From contig CAZCHH010000023.1 of the NCBI GenBank assembly GCA_964498585.1, positions 1 to 48,935 of the forward strand: DNA of 48,935 nucleotides, written 5' to 3'. Below, in pieces: positions 25,201-32,436 of the stretch. The stretch is from JAAYJM01 sp964498585 (lineage in GTDB: Bacteria; Bacteroidota; Ignavibacteria; Kapaibacteriales; UBA2268). Below the pieces are notes generated by a model, which ran no database searches, was not told the DNA's origin, and was given only the letters and a program-made list of their open reading frames with translations. Every line of letters begins with the position of its first letter. Positions within the stretch are counted from its first letter, which is position 1. A program made the position numbers and the translations under genes.

Positions 25201-27749
25201 TGACATCAATAAATGCAGCTTCAAACAGAATTGGTATTCATTTATTCACTGAAAGAGCAAATGCGACCTGGTACACTGTTGCCGGAGTTCCTGCTCCAAA
25301 GAATACAGTGCACTTTACATTAAATGATAAAATAATAAACAATACTATTTGGTTCCGCAATATGAGCGCACCAGTTGGTGGTTCTATTGTTGGTATTGCA
25401 ATGAATCAGGCAAAGAATGCCGAAATATTAAATAATGCAATAGCTATTACAGACAACAACCCAGCAGCATTTATGGTAGCTGGTTTATACTGGCACGGCG
25501 TAATGCCACAAAACGGTGGTTTAACTTCAAACAGAAATGCTTTCTGGTTTGACCCTGTTGCTGTTCCAAACGCTGTTCTTGCCCGTTTCATTGAAACAGA
25601 TGAAAATTCAATTATTCTTGAAGGTGGCAATCAGGCAACCGAAGGAAACGACTATAAAGAATTGGTCCAATGGCAAATGTGGACTGGACAGGATTTAAAT
25701 TCTAATGTAAAGAACTTTACAACTGATTTTACTGTTGCAGGTCAAAAACTAAGAATTAGAAAAAATCCAGCTCCAACTGGTTCAATTCTTGAAGATAATG
25801 GTCAAAGAGTCCTTTGGATTACAGCAGATATTGATGGCAATCCACGCGGAACAGCTGGTGTTCGTTATGACATTGGTGCAAGTGAATTTTCCGGTATCAA
25901 ATATTTAAGCGACCTCGAAGCAATGCCGATACTTGAACCCGGCAGATATCGCAGAGGCACTGCCCCCTTTAACGATGCTGAATACATTATGACTACTGCT
26001 CCTATTAATATCATTGGTAGAGTTAGGAATAACGGTACTCTTACCCAAACTAACACACCAACTATTTTAAGAGTTTATCGCAAAACCGCTACTGGTTACG
26101 ATTCTCTTATTTTAGAAAAGTCACTCATTTTGAATTTCCTTCCAAATGAAACTACTGATATTAATTTCAATACAAACTTCATTCCTCATACTTATAATGA
26201 CTTAAGAGGCGAAGATACTGCATACGTAGTTCCAGTAATCTTCAGAGCTATGGGTGCAAACGTTACTCCACTCTATAAATTTGAAGTAACTGTAAATCCA
26301 TCTTACGACCAGGATAATACAAATAATATTATATCAAAATATGTAAGATTCTATATTAAGAGATGCCCACAAAGCATTTTGGTTTCTTCCGAAAATAGTA
26401 TGTATGATGTTTTACCCGGCGACCAAAACATCACCGCTGGTAGATTAAATGCAGACAGCTTAAAGATGGGACTTTCTTATATTGACTTAAAAATTGATAC
26501 TACTTTAGATGTAAACAGAAAACTTTCTGACCTTGATTCTAGCAGATACGATTATGATGTATTTGACAGAAAAGGTTGGGAAACAAAGAATGTTGACTAC
26601 ACAATGTATCGGACTATGTTCTGGACAGATGGTAATGAAAATGCTCTTTCTCGTTATGAAAGAAATGACATTACAAAATTCTTAACAGCTAATAATAGCC
26701 CTGACAAGAAAAACTTAATTATTGGTAGCCAGGAAATGTTGAGAGCAAACGTTGTTACTGACCCAATATTTTTACAAACTTATTTAAGTTTAACTAATCC
26801 AAATGTAGTTGGCGCTACAGTTCCATATAATCCAATAATTGGAAATGGAAGCTATGCAAACAATACAGTAGTCGGTGTTGCTGTTGGTAGAAATTTAACT
26901 GAAAGAGTAATTGCTACTGCTTATGCTGCTGATGCAGCACCTCTTGCCGGTTTAGTTAATGTTTATACTGCTGGCGAAGGTTTAGCCCGTCAGGCATATT
27001 ATTACTCAACTCATACAGCAAGCCCATTATTAGATAGCACCATGGGGGTTGCAACTGCAACAATTACAAGAAATGTAATTTCTCTTGGTGTTGAATGGAG
27101 ACACTGGGAAAATATCCGCACAGTGCTCGAAGCAATAACAGACTTCGTTCAAAATAACGATGGCAAGATTATTCCAGTCAATTTAGTTAGCTTTGAAGCT
27201 ATTCCTATTGGAAACAGAGTTGAATTAAATTGGGCAACTGCAAGTGAATACAACACCGACAGATTTGAAATTGAACGTAAACATATAAGCAATCTTGAAT
27301 CAGCAAACTTTGAAAGAATTGCTTCAGAAAAAGCTGCCGGTTTAAGTAACTACTACAAAGAATACGGACCAGTCGTTGATAGAAGCGTTAAAATGAATAA
27401 TACTTACGTTTATCGCTTAAAGACAATCGATAAAGACGGCCAATGGCAATACAGCGACGAAGTCGAAGTTACACTCGAAGGTTCAACCCTCAACTGGCTC
27501 GGAACTGCTGTTCCAAACCCAGCAAAAGATGAAGCTAAATTTGAATTTTCATTAAAAGATGCTGCTAATGTAGAAGTTCTTCTCTATGATATTAATGGTA
27601 ATTTAGTTGAAACTTTATTCGTTGGTAATGCTACTTCTGGCGTTAATGAAGTAAAAATTAATTGCAACAATTTACCATCGGGACTTTATAACTACGTCCT
27701 CAAAGTTGATGGTAATATCTTTAATCAACAGATTAATGTTGTCAAATAA
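22248..27749 (+). CDS. Giant secreted beta-helix protein with GEVED-like domain and T9SS sorting domain
   Basis: An 1833-residue T9SS cargo protein. Residues 1-25 form a signal peptide (ends LSAQ). The next 150 residues resemble a GEVED domain (VFIDLNCDSIFTGLGETVF ... YRIRFVTDYY). About 190-590 look like successive Ig/CARDB-type domains. About 592-1210 contain a right-handed beta-helix (Asn-rich rungs such as NNVIRDM and NNAIAIT, ending DIGASEF), as in secreted proteins that bind or cleave polysaccharide. About 1220-1350 is another CARDB-like domain, followed by a region of about 300 residues with no clear match. The end has the common T9SS pre-CTD block IPVNLVSFEA ... ELNWATASE and the sorting domain (about 1750-1833). 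No lyase active site is identifiable. Base composition is uneven, with C/G-ending codons favoured near 22430-22830 and 25900-26000. Confidence 0.86.
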   Translation: MLNKLLKAFVLMSILIVYSYNLSAQTPPARAFNATNPSGFTKILFGGNSLYTNQPSDTGYVNRTDIIIPVNAEDVYDVIMQGFRWVAGGDDNVIYAQYVKVFIDLNCDSIFTGLGETVFNPGTARYAFSGTITIPQLAAFTAGAGYYRIRFVTDYYYTNAIDIGEGMTTYGQAIDMTLKVGPKVPAITSTFPGTGTILTLDSIYSHANQNPKINIKTNGLTDQVLLSYKITGPLQRYANIQPILANIYIGTEENILNDTLINVTLSGANVAYNLTHAKGIAAYGYNIGNEPLNNGDIDLKTRLDSLSAGEYAIESNLTIPSIPAFRQTFKNIFNIAFNNDLEVNRIISPKTNDYELYPFSIPVSAVVRNVGKNAVTGFRTIARIYRNNLLVYTSIKDWASNPPSLPDMATGSEITINFDLFAPEDPLQFGDYTIKFEVQFPAASEIIDDQPINNFLPRENETIPYTFRIRNEIDGRADSVFFSANDLYVGRPVYPKARFSNQGLSDISNAPATFTIDKIGGGRVYTKTNYIISDISTGRFITIEFPDDFIPPSDGLFIATVTISAIADRISVNNTIKDTFEVKPALSGVYTIGTKYQFDTTMNKRNFTTIDKAVDTLFLRGVSGPVQFILTDTLYNAGNPLALNAPAIDLSSRIVGVSSTNTITFKPLDELALTKERIVINLITNAGIGILIGQTTTPKNDFAPVKILRESRKKLYANSAGYIAFDGGENKAFKFTLQTASPFRAVFYLTNGASNVTIKNSVITDGVHQAPSYLASIPLTTYNTSLTQFVYEDDNRGAGNTYSAGIVLRSMSPKDSSTQNNSYFLDTLVNKDNDISYNEISNFGYGIVSLGTGVLFKQAANALVEYMNTNNGYIRNEIYNVGRAGIYLGFEKTSAIVGNRIHNVNGLGGNVCGGILLGGERSTTFNGYNNLDLTIADNEIYNISAPMLAYGIKSEQSINTYPQTNETFPQVAENIKIYNNVIRDMTSINAASNRIGIHLFTERANATWYTVAGVPAPKNTVHFTLNDKIINNTIWFRNMSAPVGGSIVGIAMNQAKNAEILNNAIAITDNNPAAFMVAGLYWHGVMPQNGGLTSNRNAFWFDPVAVPNAVLARFIETDENSIILEGGNQATEGNDYKELVQWQMWTGQDLNSNVKNFTTDFTVAGQKLRIRKNPAPTGSILEDNGQRVLWITADIDGNPRGTAGVRYDIGASEFSGIKYLSDLEAMPILEPGRYRRGTAPFNDAEYIMTTAPINIIGRVRNNGTLTQTNTPTILRVYRKTATGYDSLILEKSLILNFLPNETTDINFNTNFIPHTYNDLRGEDTAYVVPVIFRAMGANVTPLYKFEVTVNPSYDQDNTNNIISKYVRFYIKRCPQSILVSSENSMYDVLPGDQNITAGRLNADSLKMGLSYIDLKIDTTLDVNRKLSDLDSSRYDYDVFDRKGWETKNVDYTMYRTMFWTDGNENALSRYERNDITKFLTANNSPDKKNLIIGSQEMLRANVVTDPIFLQTYLSLTNPNVVGATVPYNPIIGNGSYANNTVVGVAVGRNLTERVIATAYAADAAPLAGLVNVYTAGEGLARQAYYYSTHTASPLLDSTMGVATATITRNVISLGVEWRHWENIRTVLEAITDFVQNNDGKIIPVNLVSFEAIPIGNRVELNWATASEYNTDRFEIERKHISNLESANFERIASEKAAGLSNYYKEYGPVVDRSVKMNNTYVYRLKTIDKDGQWQYSDEVEVTLEGSTLNWLGTAVPNPAKDEAKFEFSLKDAANVEVLLYDINGNLVETLFVGNATSGVNEVKINCNNLPSGLYNYVLKVDGNIFNQQINVVK

Positions 27750-27774
27750 TTTTTAATGAAATAAATTTTATTTA

Positions 27775-27804
27775 AACAGCCCTTTTTTAAGGGCTGTTTT
27801 TTTT
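27775..27804 (+). terminator. Rho-independent terminator after the beta-helix gene
   Basis: AACAGCCCTT pairs with AAGGGCTGTT and is followed by a run of eight T's. It separates the secreted protein gene from the glycosyltransferase pair. Confidence 0.92.
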
Positions 27805-27832
27805 GTATTTTTGTATTTTTTTGATAGTAGAT

Positions 27833-28774
27833 TTGAATCAGTTTTCTGTTATAATTATTAGTTATAATACTAGCAAAATTACTTTGCAATGTATTGAATC
27901 TATCTATAAAACTTGCGAAGAAGAGCAATTTGAAATTATAGTTGTTGATAATGCTTCAAAAGACAATTCTGTTTCAATAATTCAATCTGAATATCCTGAA
28001 GTAAAAATTATTCTAAATAAAGAAAATTTTGGGTACGCAAAAGCTGCTAATGTCGGAGTGAGTGTTGCAAATTCAGAAAATATTATTGTGTCTAATTCTG
28101 ATATAATTTTCTTACCAAATTCAATTCAGTATTTAATTAAATATTTAAAGAACAATGCTAAAGCTGGTATTGTCGGACCTCAACAGCTATTTCCAAATGG
28201 ACAGATTCAGTATAGCTATAATGATATTCCCGGTGTTAAACGTTCTTTAAAAGAGCTTTTTTTTATAAATACATTCAAACCAGTAATCAATAATATTAAA
28301 TATAAATTAAAAATTTACCAAAAACCAAAAAAAGTTGGATATCTTGATGGCGGAGTCAATTTAATCAGAAAAGCTGCATTTCAATCAATTAGCGGTTATG
28401 ATGAAAGTTTTTTCTTCTATTCAGAAGAAGTGGATTTATGCTATAGATTAAAAAAAAATGGCTGGAAAGTCTTTTTTGTTCCTCAGTCAAATGTTATTCA
28501 TTTAAGAGGAGCAAGCAGCAATAATAAAGAAAATTTGATTAATAATTATAATGCACTTGCAAAGAGTAAAATAAAATTCTGCAAAAAGTATCATTCGGAT
28601 TTTTATGTAACTTTGTATGTATTTTTGCAGATTTTATATAATTTCTCAAATGAAAAACTCTGGAAATTCTTAAATTTAATTTTTTGGAAAAAGGATTTTA
28701 CAAATAGAATTTTCTATTTTAAAAATACAAAGGAAATATTTATAAAAAGTATAGAGAAAAATAATGGAGAATAA
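27833..28774 (+). CDS. Glycosyltransferase family 2 (rhamnosyltransferase-like)
   Basis: A GT-A fold sugar transferase for surface polysaccharide or O-antigen. The family pattern is complete: FSVIIISYN at the start, IVVDNASKDNS, NFGYAKAANVGV, a diverged DXD region (SNSDIIFLP), VGYLDGGVNLIRKAAF, GYDESFFFYSEEVDLCYRLKKNGW and VIHLRGASS. This is typical of WbbL/RfbN-type rhamnosyltransferases. The start is uncertain: no ATG exists near the N-terminus. The frame opens within the preceding terminator, so TTG at 27833 (MNQFSVIII) is preferred over TTG at 27821. No good ribosome site is present, so a sequence or start anomaly is possible. The next gene overlaps by 11 bases. Confidence 0.88.
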   Translation: MNQFSVIIISYNTSKITLQCIESIYKTCEEEQFEIIVVDNASKDNSVSIIQSEYPEVKIILNKENFGYAKAANVGVSVANSENIIVSNSDIIFLPNSIQYLIKYLKNNAKAGIVGPQQLFPNGQIQYSYNDIPGVKRSLKELFFINTFKPVINNIKYKLKIYQKPKKVGYLDGGVNLIRKAAFQSISGYDESFFFYSEEVDLCYRLKKNGWKVFFVPQSNVIHLRGASSNNKENLINNYNALAKSKIKFCKKYHSDFYVTLYVFLQILYNFSNEKLWKFLNLIFWKKDFTNRIFYFKNTKEIFIKSIEKNNGE

Positions 28775-29606
28775 TAAGTACGATTTAGTTATTGCATACA
28801 GGATATATCCAAAAATATCAAAAGTACCTGCTGTTTTCCCAAATGACAAATATAAACTATCGGAGTTCTGTTTTAAGTCGCTAATCAACTCAATAGCAGG
28901 TGAAATAAAAGTAAAGTTCTATGTAATACTTGATGCTTGCCCACAGGAATATAAAAACATATTTTTAAACAATTATGACAAAGATTCAATCGAATTTATT
29001 GAGATGGATGGAGTAGGGAATCCCTTCACATTTAAAAAGCAAATAGAAATATTGCTAAATCAAAAAGAAAGTGAATATATAATGCTGGCAGAAGATGATT
29101 ACTTTTATTTACCTGATTGTTTTTTTGAATTAACTGATTTTTTAAAAAATAATAATGATGCAGATTTCGTAACTGTTTATGACCATCTGGATTATTATAC
29201 AGATAGAATTCAGGATTGCAAAGCAGAGTTTAAAATTTCAAAAAACAGATATTGGCGAAGTGTCCCTGCAACTTGCATGACATTTCTAACAACCAAAAAA
29301 ACATTGAAAAAAGCAAAGAAGGTATTTTTAACATACACCAGAAAGAACTATGATGCGAGCATTTGGTTGGTTTTAACAAAGAAAAATATCTTTAATCTTC
29401 CTTTGTTTTTTAATTCAATATTCAAAAACAAATTAAATTTAAAAATACTTGCAAAAGTATGGATTTATACTCCTTTATGTGCTTTGTTCGGGAAGAAATT
29501 CAAGCTATGGTCTCCAATGCCAACAATAGGAACGCATTTGGAAAATGCTTTCCTATCGCCTATAATTCGATGGGAAGAATATTTTGAAAATAAAGAAAGT
29601 AAATAA
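28764..29606 (+). CDS. Glycosyltransferase-like protein (GT-A fold, family 2-like)
   Basis: A 280-residue cytoplasmic protein with the layout of a small GT-A glycosyltransferase: DLVIAYRIYP at the N-terminus, a first Rossmann-like half with KFYVILDACP and IEFIEMDG, then YIMLAEDDYFYLPDCF in which the acidic EDD resembles a nucleotide-sugar metal motif. A C-terminal hydrophobic stretch (about 225-255) may associate with membrane. The donor and acceptor are unknown. It overlaps the upstream rhamnosyltransferase-like gene by 11 bases, so both probably act on the same surface glycan. No other polysaccharide genes lie alongside. Confidence 0.75.
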   Translation: MENNKYDLVIAYRIYPKISKVPAVFPNDKYKLSEFCFKSLINSIAGEIKVKFYVILDACPQEYKNIFLNNYDKDSIEFIEMDGVGNPFTFKKQIEILLNQKESEYIMLAEDDYFYLPDCFFELTDFLKNNNDADFVTVYDHLDYYTDRIQDCKAEFKISKNRYWRSVPATCMTFLTTKKTLKKAKKVFLTYTRKNYDASIWLVLTKKNIFNLPLFFNSIFKNKLNLKILAKVWIYTPLCALFGKKFKLWSPMPTIGTHLENAFLSPIIRWEEYFENKESK

Positions 29607-29692
29607 ATTTTTTTGATATAAATAATTTTATTAATTTTGAAGTTGTTTAGTAAAAAGCAAATAAAATTATTTTTAAAAAATTGGAGAATAAA

Positions 29693-29881
29693 ATGGCTTA
29701 CAAAATAACAGATGAATGTATAAGCTGTGCTGCATGCGAATCAGAATGTCCTGTAGAAGCTATTTCCGAAGGAGATGGTATTTTTGTTATTGACCCAAAT
29801 TTATGTGTTGAATGTAAAGGTCATTATGACGAACCACAATGTGCTTCAGTATGCCCCGTAGATTGCTGCGTCCCAGCATAA
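29693..29881 (+). CDS. 2[4Fe-4S] ferredoxin
   Basis: A 62-residue electron carrier. Cluster I ligands are CISCAACESECP (Cys9, 12, 15, 19). Cluster II has the expanded spacing CVECKGHYDEPQCASVCP (Cys38, 41, 50, 54), as in the Alvin/YfhL-type ferredoxins of many bacteria; two extra Cys (58, 59) follow. The ATG at 29693 follows GGAG at 29682-29685. The frame also opens at a TTG four codons earlier, which overlaps that ribosome site and is not used. It is 86 bases downstream of the glycosyltransferase gene and may have its own promoter. The redox partner is unknown; the adjacent YgiQ-type radical SAM protein is on the other strand. Confidence 0.93.
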   Translation: MAYKITDECISCAACESECPVEAISEGDGIFVIDPNLCVECKGHYDEPQCASVCPVDCCVPA

Positions 29882-29902
29882 TTGATTTTAAATAAATTCT
29901 AT

Positions 29903-29922
29903 CCCTCCTTTCATTAGGAGGG
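29903..29922. terminator. Hairpin between ferredoxin and ygiQ-like genes
   Basis: CCCTCCT-TTCATT-AGGAGGG forms a 7-bp stem between two converging stop codons. It lacks a long T-run on either side, so it is a possible bidirectional terminator or a member of the CTCC/GGAG hairpin repeats. Confidence 0.5.
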
Positions 29923-29926
29923 AATA

Positions 29927-31606
29927 TTAAATTACAATCCTTTCTTTTTGTTCCCTTTTCTTTTTTAAACTTTTTTCTACAAAAATCTTTTCCTTTGTAA
30001 TCTGTGATTTCTCAGCATAATACATTAGCGTAGAATAAGTCGAAGGCGTTGGAGTAAATATTTGCACCTGCTCAGGATTGATTTTCAAATCATTTTTTAT
30101 AAAACTTTTCAGTTCGTTCATATCTTTTTCATAACAATCAGGATGGGCAGCTATGAAGTAGTATGTTAAAAACTGCTTCTTTCCAATGCTTTTATTAATT
30201 TGATAGAATTTATTTTTGAAATCTAGTACAGAATGAACATTTTCTTTTCCCATAGCTTTTAAAACGCGTTTTGAAATATGCTCGGGTGCGATTTTCATTT
30301 GTCCTGAAACGTGATGTTCAATTATATCCTTCAAATATTTTTGACCGTTTTGCTTATCGGCAAGGACAAGCTCAAAGCGAATGCCAGAGCCAATGAATAT
30401 ATTCTTTATTCCGGGTATTTTCCTTAATTCTTTTAGCAATTCAATTAGTTCATTATGATTATTATTCAAATTTTTACAAATATTAGGATTAATGCAGTTT
30501 TTACTGCATTTAAAATTATCGCGCTCAGATTTGCAGCCCATTCCATACATATTTGCCGAAGGTCCTCCAATATCAGAAATATTCCCTTTAAAATGCTTTA
30601 ATTTTGTAATTCTTTTTACTTCTCGAATGATAGATTCTTTGCTTCTGCTTAGGATTTTATTTCCCTGATGAATAGCAATGCTGCAAAAGTTACATTCGCC
30701 GAAGCAACCACTATGAGAAGTAACTGAAAAACGAATCGTGTCCAATGCTTTGATTTTTCCTTGTTCTTTATAGTAGGGGTGAGCATCACGCTCAAAATCC
30801 GATTCATAGTAAGAATCAAGTTCAGTTTGACTTGGTGGTGTTTGCGGTGGATTATGAACAAGGAAGCGACTGCCGTGCTGCTGATACATTCCATTTTCGT
30901 CCTGCAATTTATTGCTTTTGTAGAATATATTAAACATATTGATGAAACTATCTTTTTCTTTTAAAACTTCTTCATAGCTCGGCAATTCAATAAAATCGTC
31001 TGGCTTCTCATTTGACAGATAGCAAATACCTTTAGTATCTTTCCAATCACTTTGATTTTTTATTTTGAAAGCTAATTCGGAAATAGCTTTTTCGCCCATA
31101 CCATAAACAAGAATATCTGCTTTTGAATCAAGCAAAACAGAGCGGCGGATTCTATCGCTCCAGTAGTCATAGTGTGCAATACGGCGCATACTTGCTTCAA
31201 TGCCACCTAGAATAATTGGTCGTTTGGTTTTTGAAAAGCGCTGGATTAAATTCGTATAAATAAGGATTGCTCTGTCTGGTCGCCGAATATTTTGTTCACC
31301 CGGAGTTAAATCGTCAGTTCTTCTTTTTTTTAGTAGTGCGGTATAATTTGCGACCATTGAATCAACACAGCCGGCGCTTATTCCCCAAAATAGTTCTGGC
31401 TCGCCAAGTCGCAGTATATCATTTTCGCTGTTTATGTCGGGTTGGGCTATTATTCCCACTCTGCAGCCTTGCTTGATTAACAGCTTTCCTATTAGCACTA
31501 TTCCATCGTAATATGTATCTATATAAGTATCTCCAGAAACTAAAATTATATCAAGCGTTTTCCAGTTTAATTGTTTAAGTTCGTTTGCAGTTGTAGGTAT
31601 AAACAT
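29927..31606 (-). CDS. YgiQ family radical SAM protein (UPF0313)
   Basis: A 559-residue radical SAM protein of unknown substrate. The family N-terminus is clear (VSGDTYIDTYYDG, then WGISAGCVDSMVANYTA and RPDRA), as are ILGGIEASMRRIAHYDYWSD, the iron-sulfur motif CFGECNFCSI (about residue 300) and GGPSANMYGMGC, IAPEHIS and FTPTPSTYSTLMYY near the end. It is shorter than the approximately 700-residue E. coli YgiQ, mainly at the C-terminus, but otherwise complete. The ATG at 31606 begins MFIPTT, as in homologs. No operon partner on this strand. Confidence 0.93.
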   Translation of the reverse strand: MFIPTTANELKQLNWKTLDIILVSGDTYIDTYYDGIVLIGKLLIKQGCRVGIIAQPDINSENDILRLGEPELFWGISAGCVDSMVANYTALLKKRRTDDLTPGEQNIRRPDRAILIYTNLIQRFSKTKRPIILGGIEASMRRIAHYDYWSDRIRRSVLLDSKADILVYGMGEKAISELAFKIKNQSDWKDTKGICYLSNEKPDDFIELPSYEEVLKEKDSFINMFNIFYKSNKLQDENGMYQQHGSRFLVHNPPQTPPSQTELDSYYESDFERDAHPYYKEQGKIKALDTIRFSVTSHSGCFGECNFCSIAIHQGNKILSRSKESIIREVKRITKLKHFKGNISDIGGPSANMYGMGCKSERDNFKCSKNCINPNICKNLNNNHNELIELLKELRKIPGIKNIFIGSGIRFELVLADKQNGQKYLKDIIEHHVSGQMKIAPEHISKRVLKAMGKENVHSVLDFKNKFYQINKSIGKKQFLTYYFIAAHPDCYEKDMNELKSFIKNDLKINPEQVQIFTPTPSTYSTLMYYAEKSQITKEKIFVEKSLKKKREQKERIVI

Positions 31607-31763
31607 AGTTAAGCATTTTGATTATTTTTATAAATTTATGTAAAATCAAAAACGAAACAGAATGTTTTTAATTTTAAAAAGAGATGAGATTAGGTATAGA
31701 AGGATTAGAAAATGTAGGGAACAGGCATACCTGTTTACTACAAATCCTCAGAACGTATGGAAA

Positions 31764-31793
31764 GTCATACGAGCAGCAAACTGATAGCATGAC
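31764..31793. repeat. GTCATAC-type hairpin repeat, copy 1
   Basis: GTCATACGAGCAGCAAACTGATAGCATGAC-like segment; outer arms GTCATAC / GCATGAC pair. It shares most bases with the copy at 32282-32311, so it is a dispersed intergenic element. Confidence 0.6.
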
Positions 31794-31886
31794 AAGAGTA
31801 AAGTAATGCGAACAACTTTCTTCAAACAAATACAAACCATTATTTTATAAAATCTGATGATAATTTAACATTTTTATAAGATAATT

Positions 31887-31948
31887 TGCCGGCTTCAAAC
31901 GGTCATCTGCCGGCTTCAAATGCTCATCTGCCGGCTTTTTTGATTATC
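31887..31948. repeat. Three tandem copies of a 21-bp unit
   Basis: The unit TGCCGGCTTCAAATGCTCATC occurs at 31887-31907 and 31908-31928 (differing at two positions) and once more as a decayed 20-base copy (31929-31948). CCGGC recurs every 21 bases in an otherwise AT-rich region. It could be a set of protein-binding sites in helical phase (two turns) or simple slippage. Confidence 0.75.
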
Positions 31949-32281
31949 TGAAGCTCTTAGATGAACAAAATAATTCATTAGATTATAGTATGAATCTGCT
32001 TTTTGTTGTTTTTTACTAATTTGAAAATAATATTTATACTTATTTAAAGAATAAAATATTATCAGAATAATAGAAGAATATTTTAGCAATTCATTTTAAT
32101 TGATTAAATAAATTACTCTTTACTTTTAATGAAAGAAGTATTTAAATAAATATTTTACTCCTTATAAATTGTTTTTCGGAAGGAAAAATTTAGAAAATTA
32201 CTTTTACAAGTGCAACTTGGAAATGAAAGGAATGAATTTTAAACTTTCGGAATTAAAATGAACTTAAGGAAAGTAATAAAA

Positions 32282-32311
32282 GTCATACGCTCAGCAATTT
32301 GATAGTATGAC
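32282..32311. repeat. GTCATAC-type hairpin repeat, copy 2
   Basis: Outer arms GTCATAC and GTATGAC pair perfectly (7 bp), enclosing a CAGCAATTTGATA-like core shared with the copy at 31764-31793. Confidence 0.6.
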
Positions 32312-32371
32312 TAAAAGAAGATATCCTACTCGTCTCGGAGATTTAGGACATCTTGCTTTTAAGTTTCTTTC

Positions 32372-32400
32372 CTCCTTCCCAAGTTAAACTTGGGAAGGAG
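32372..32400. terminator. 29-base palindrome downstream of the lectin/LamG gene
   Basis: CTCCTTCCCAAGT-TAA-ACTTGGGAAGGAG is a perfect 13-bp hairpin 37 bases past the minus-strand stop codon. No T-run follows on the minus strand, so it may be a transcript-end stabilising hairpin or a repeat rather than a canonical terminator. Confidence 0.5.
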
Positions 32401-32436
32401 TGAGTCATATATAAATCATCATTTTATCATTTTATC

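Larger units (their letters stand above)
31607..32436. other. Repeat-rich intergenic region, no gene
   Basis: This 830-bp gap has no convincing coding frame. It contains two copies of a GTCATAC hairpin (31764-31793 and 32282-32311), a 21-bp tandem repeat (31887-31948), a CAAGTGCAACTTGG motif near 32206 also seen near 3044, and a 29-base palindrome at 32372-32400. Promoters for ygiQ should lie at the left end. Confidence 0.5.

Noticed and set aside
31887..31948. Possible CRISPR array at the 21-bp repeats
   Set aside because: The repeats are directly adjacent without unique spacers, and no cas genes are present.
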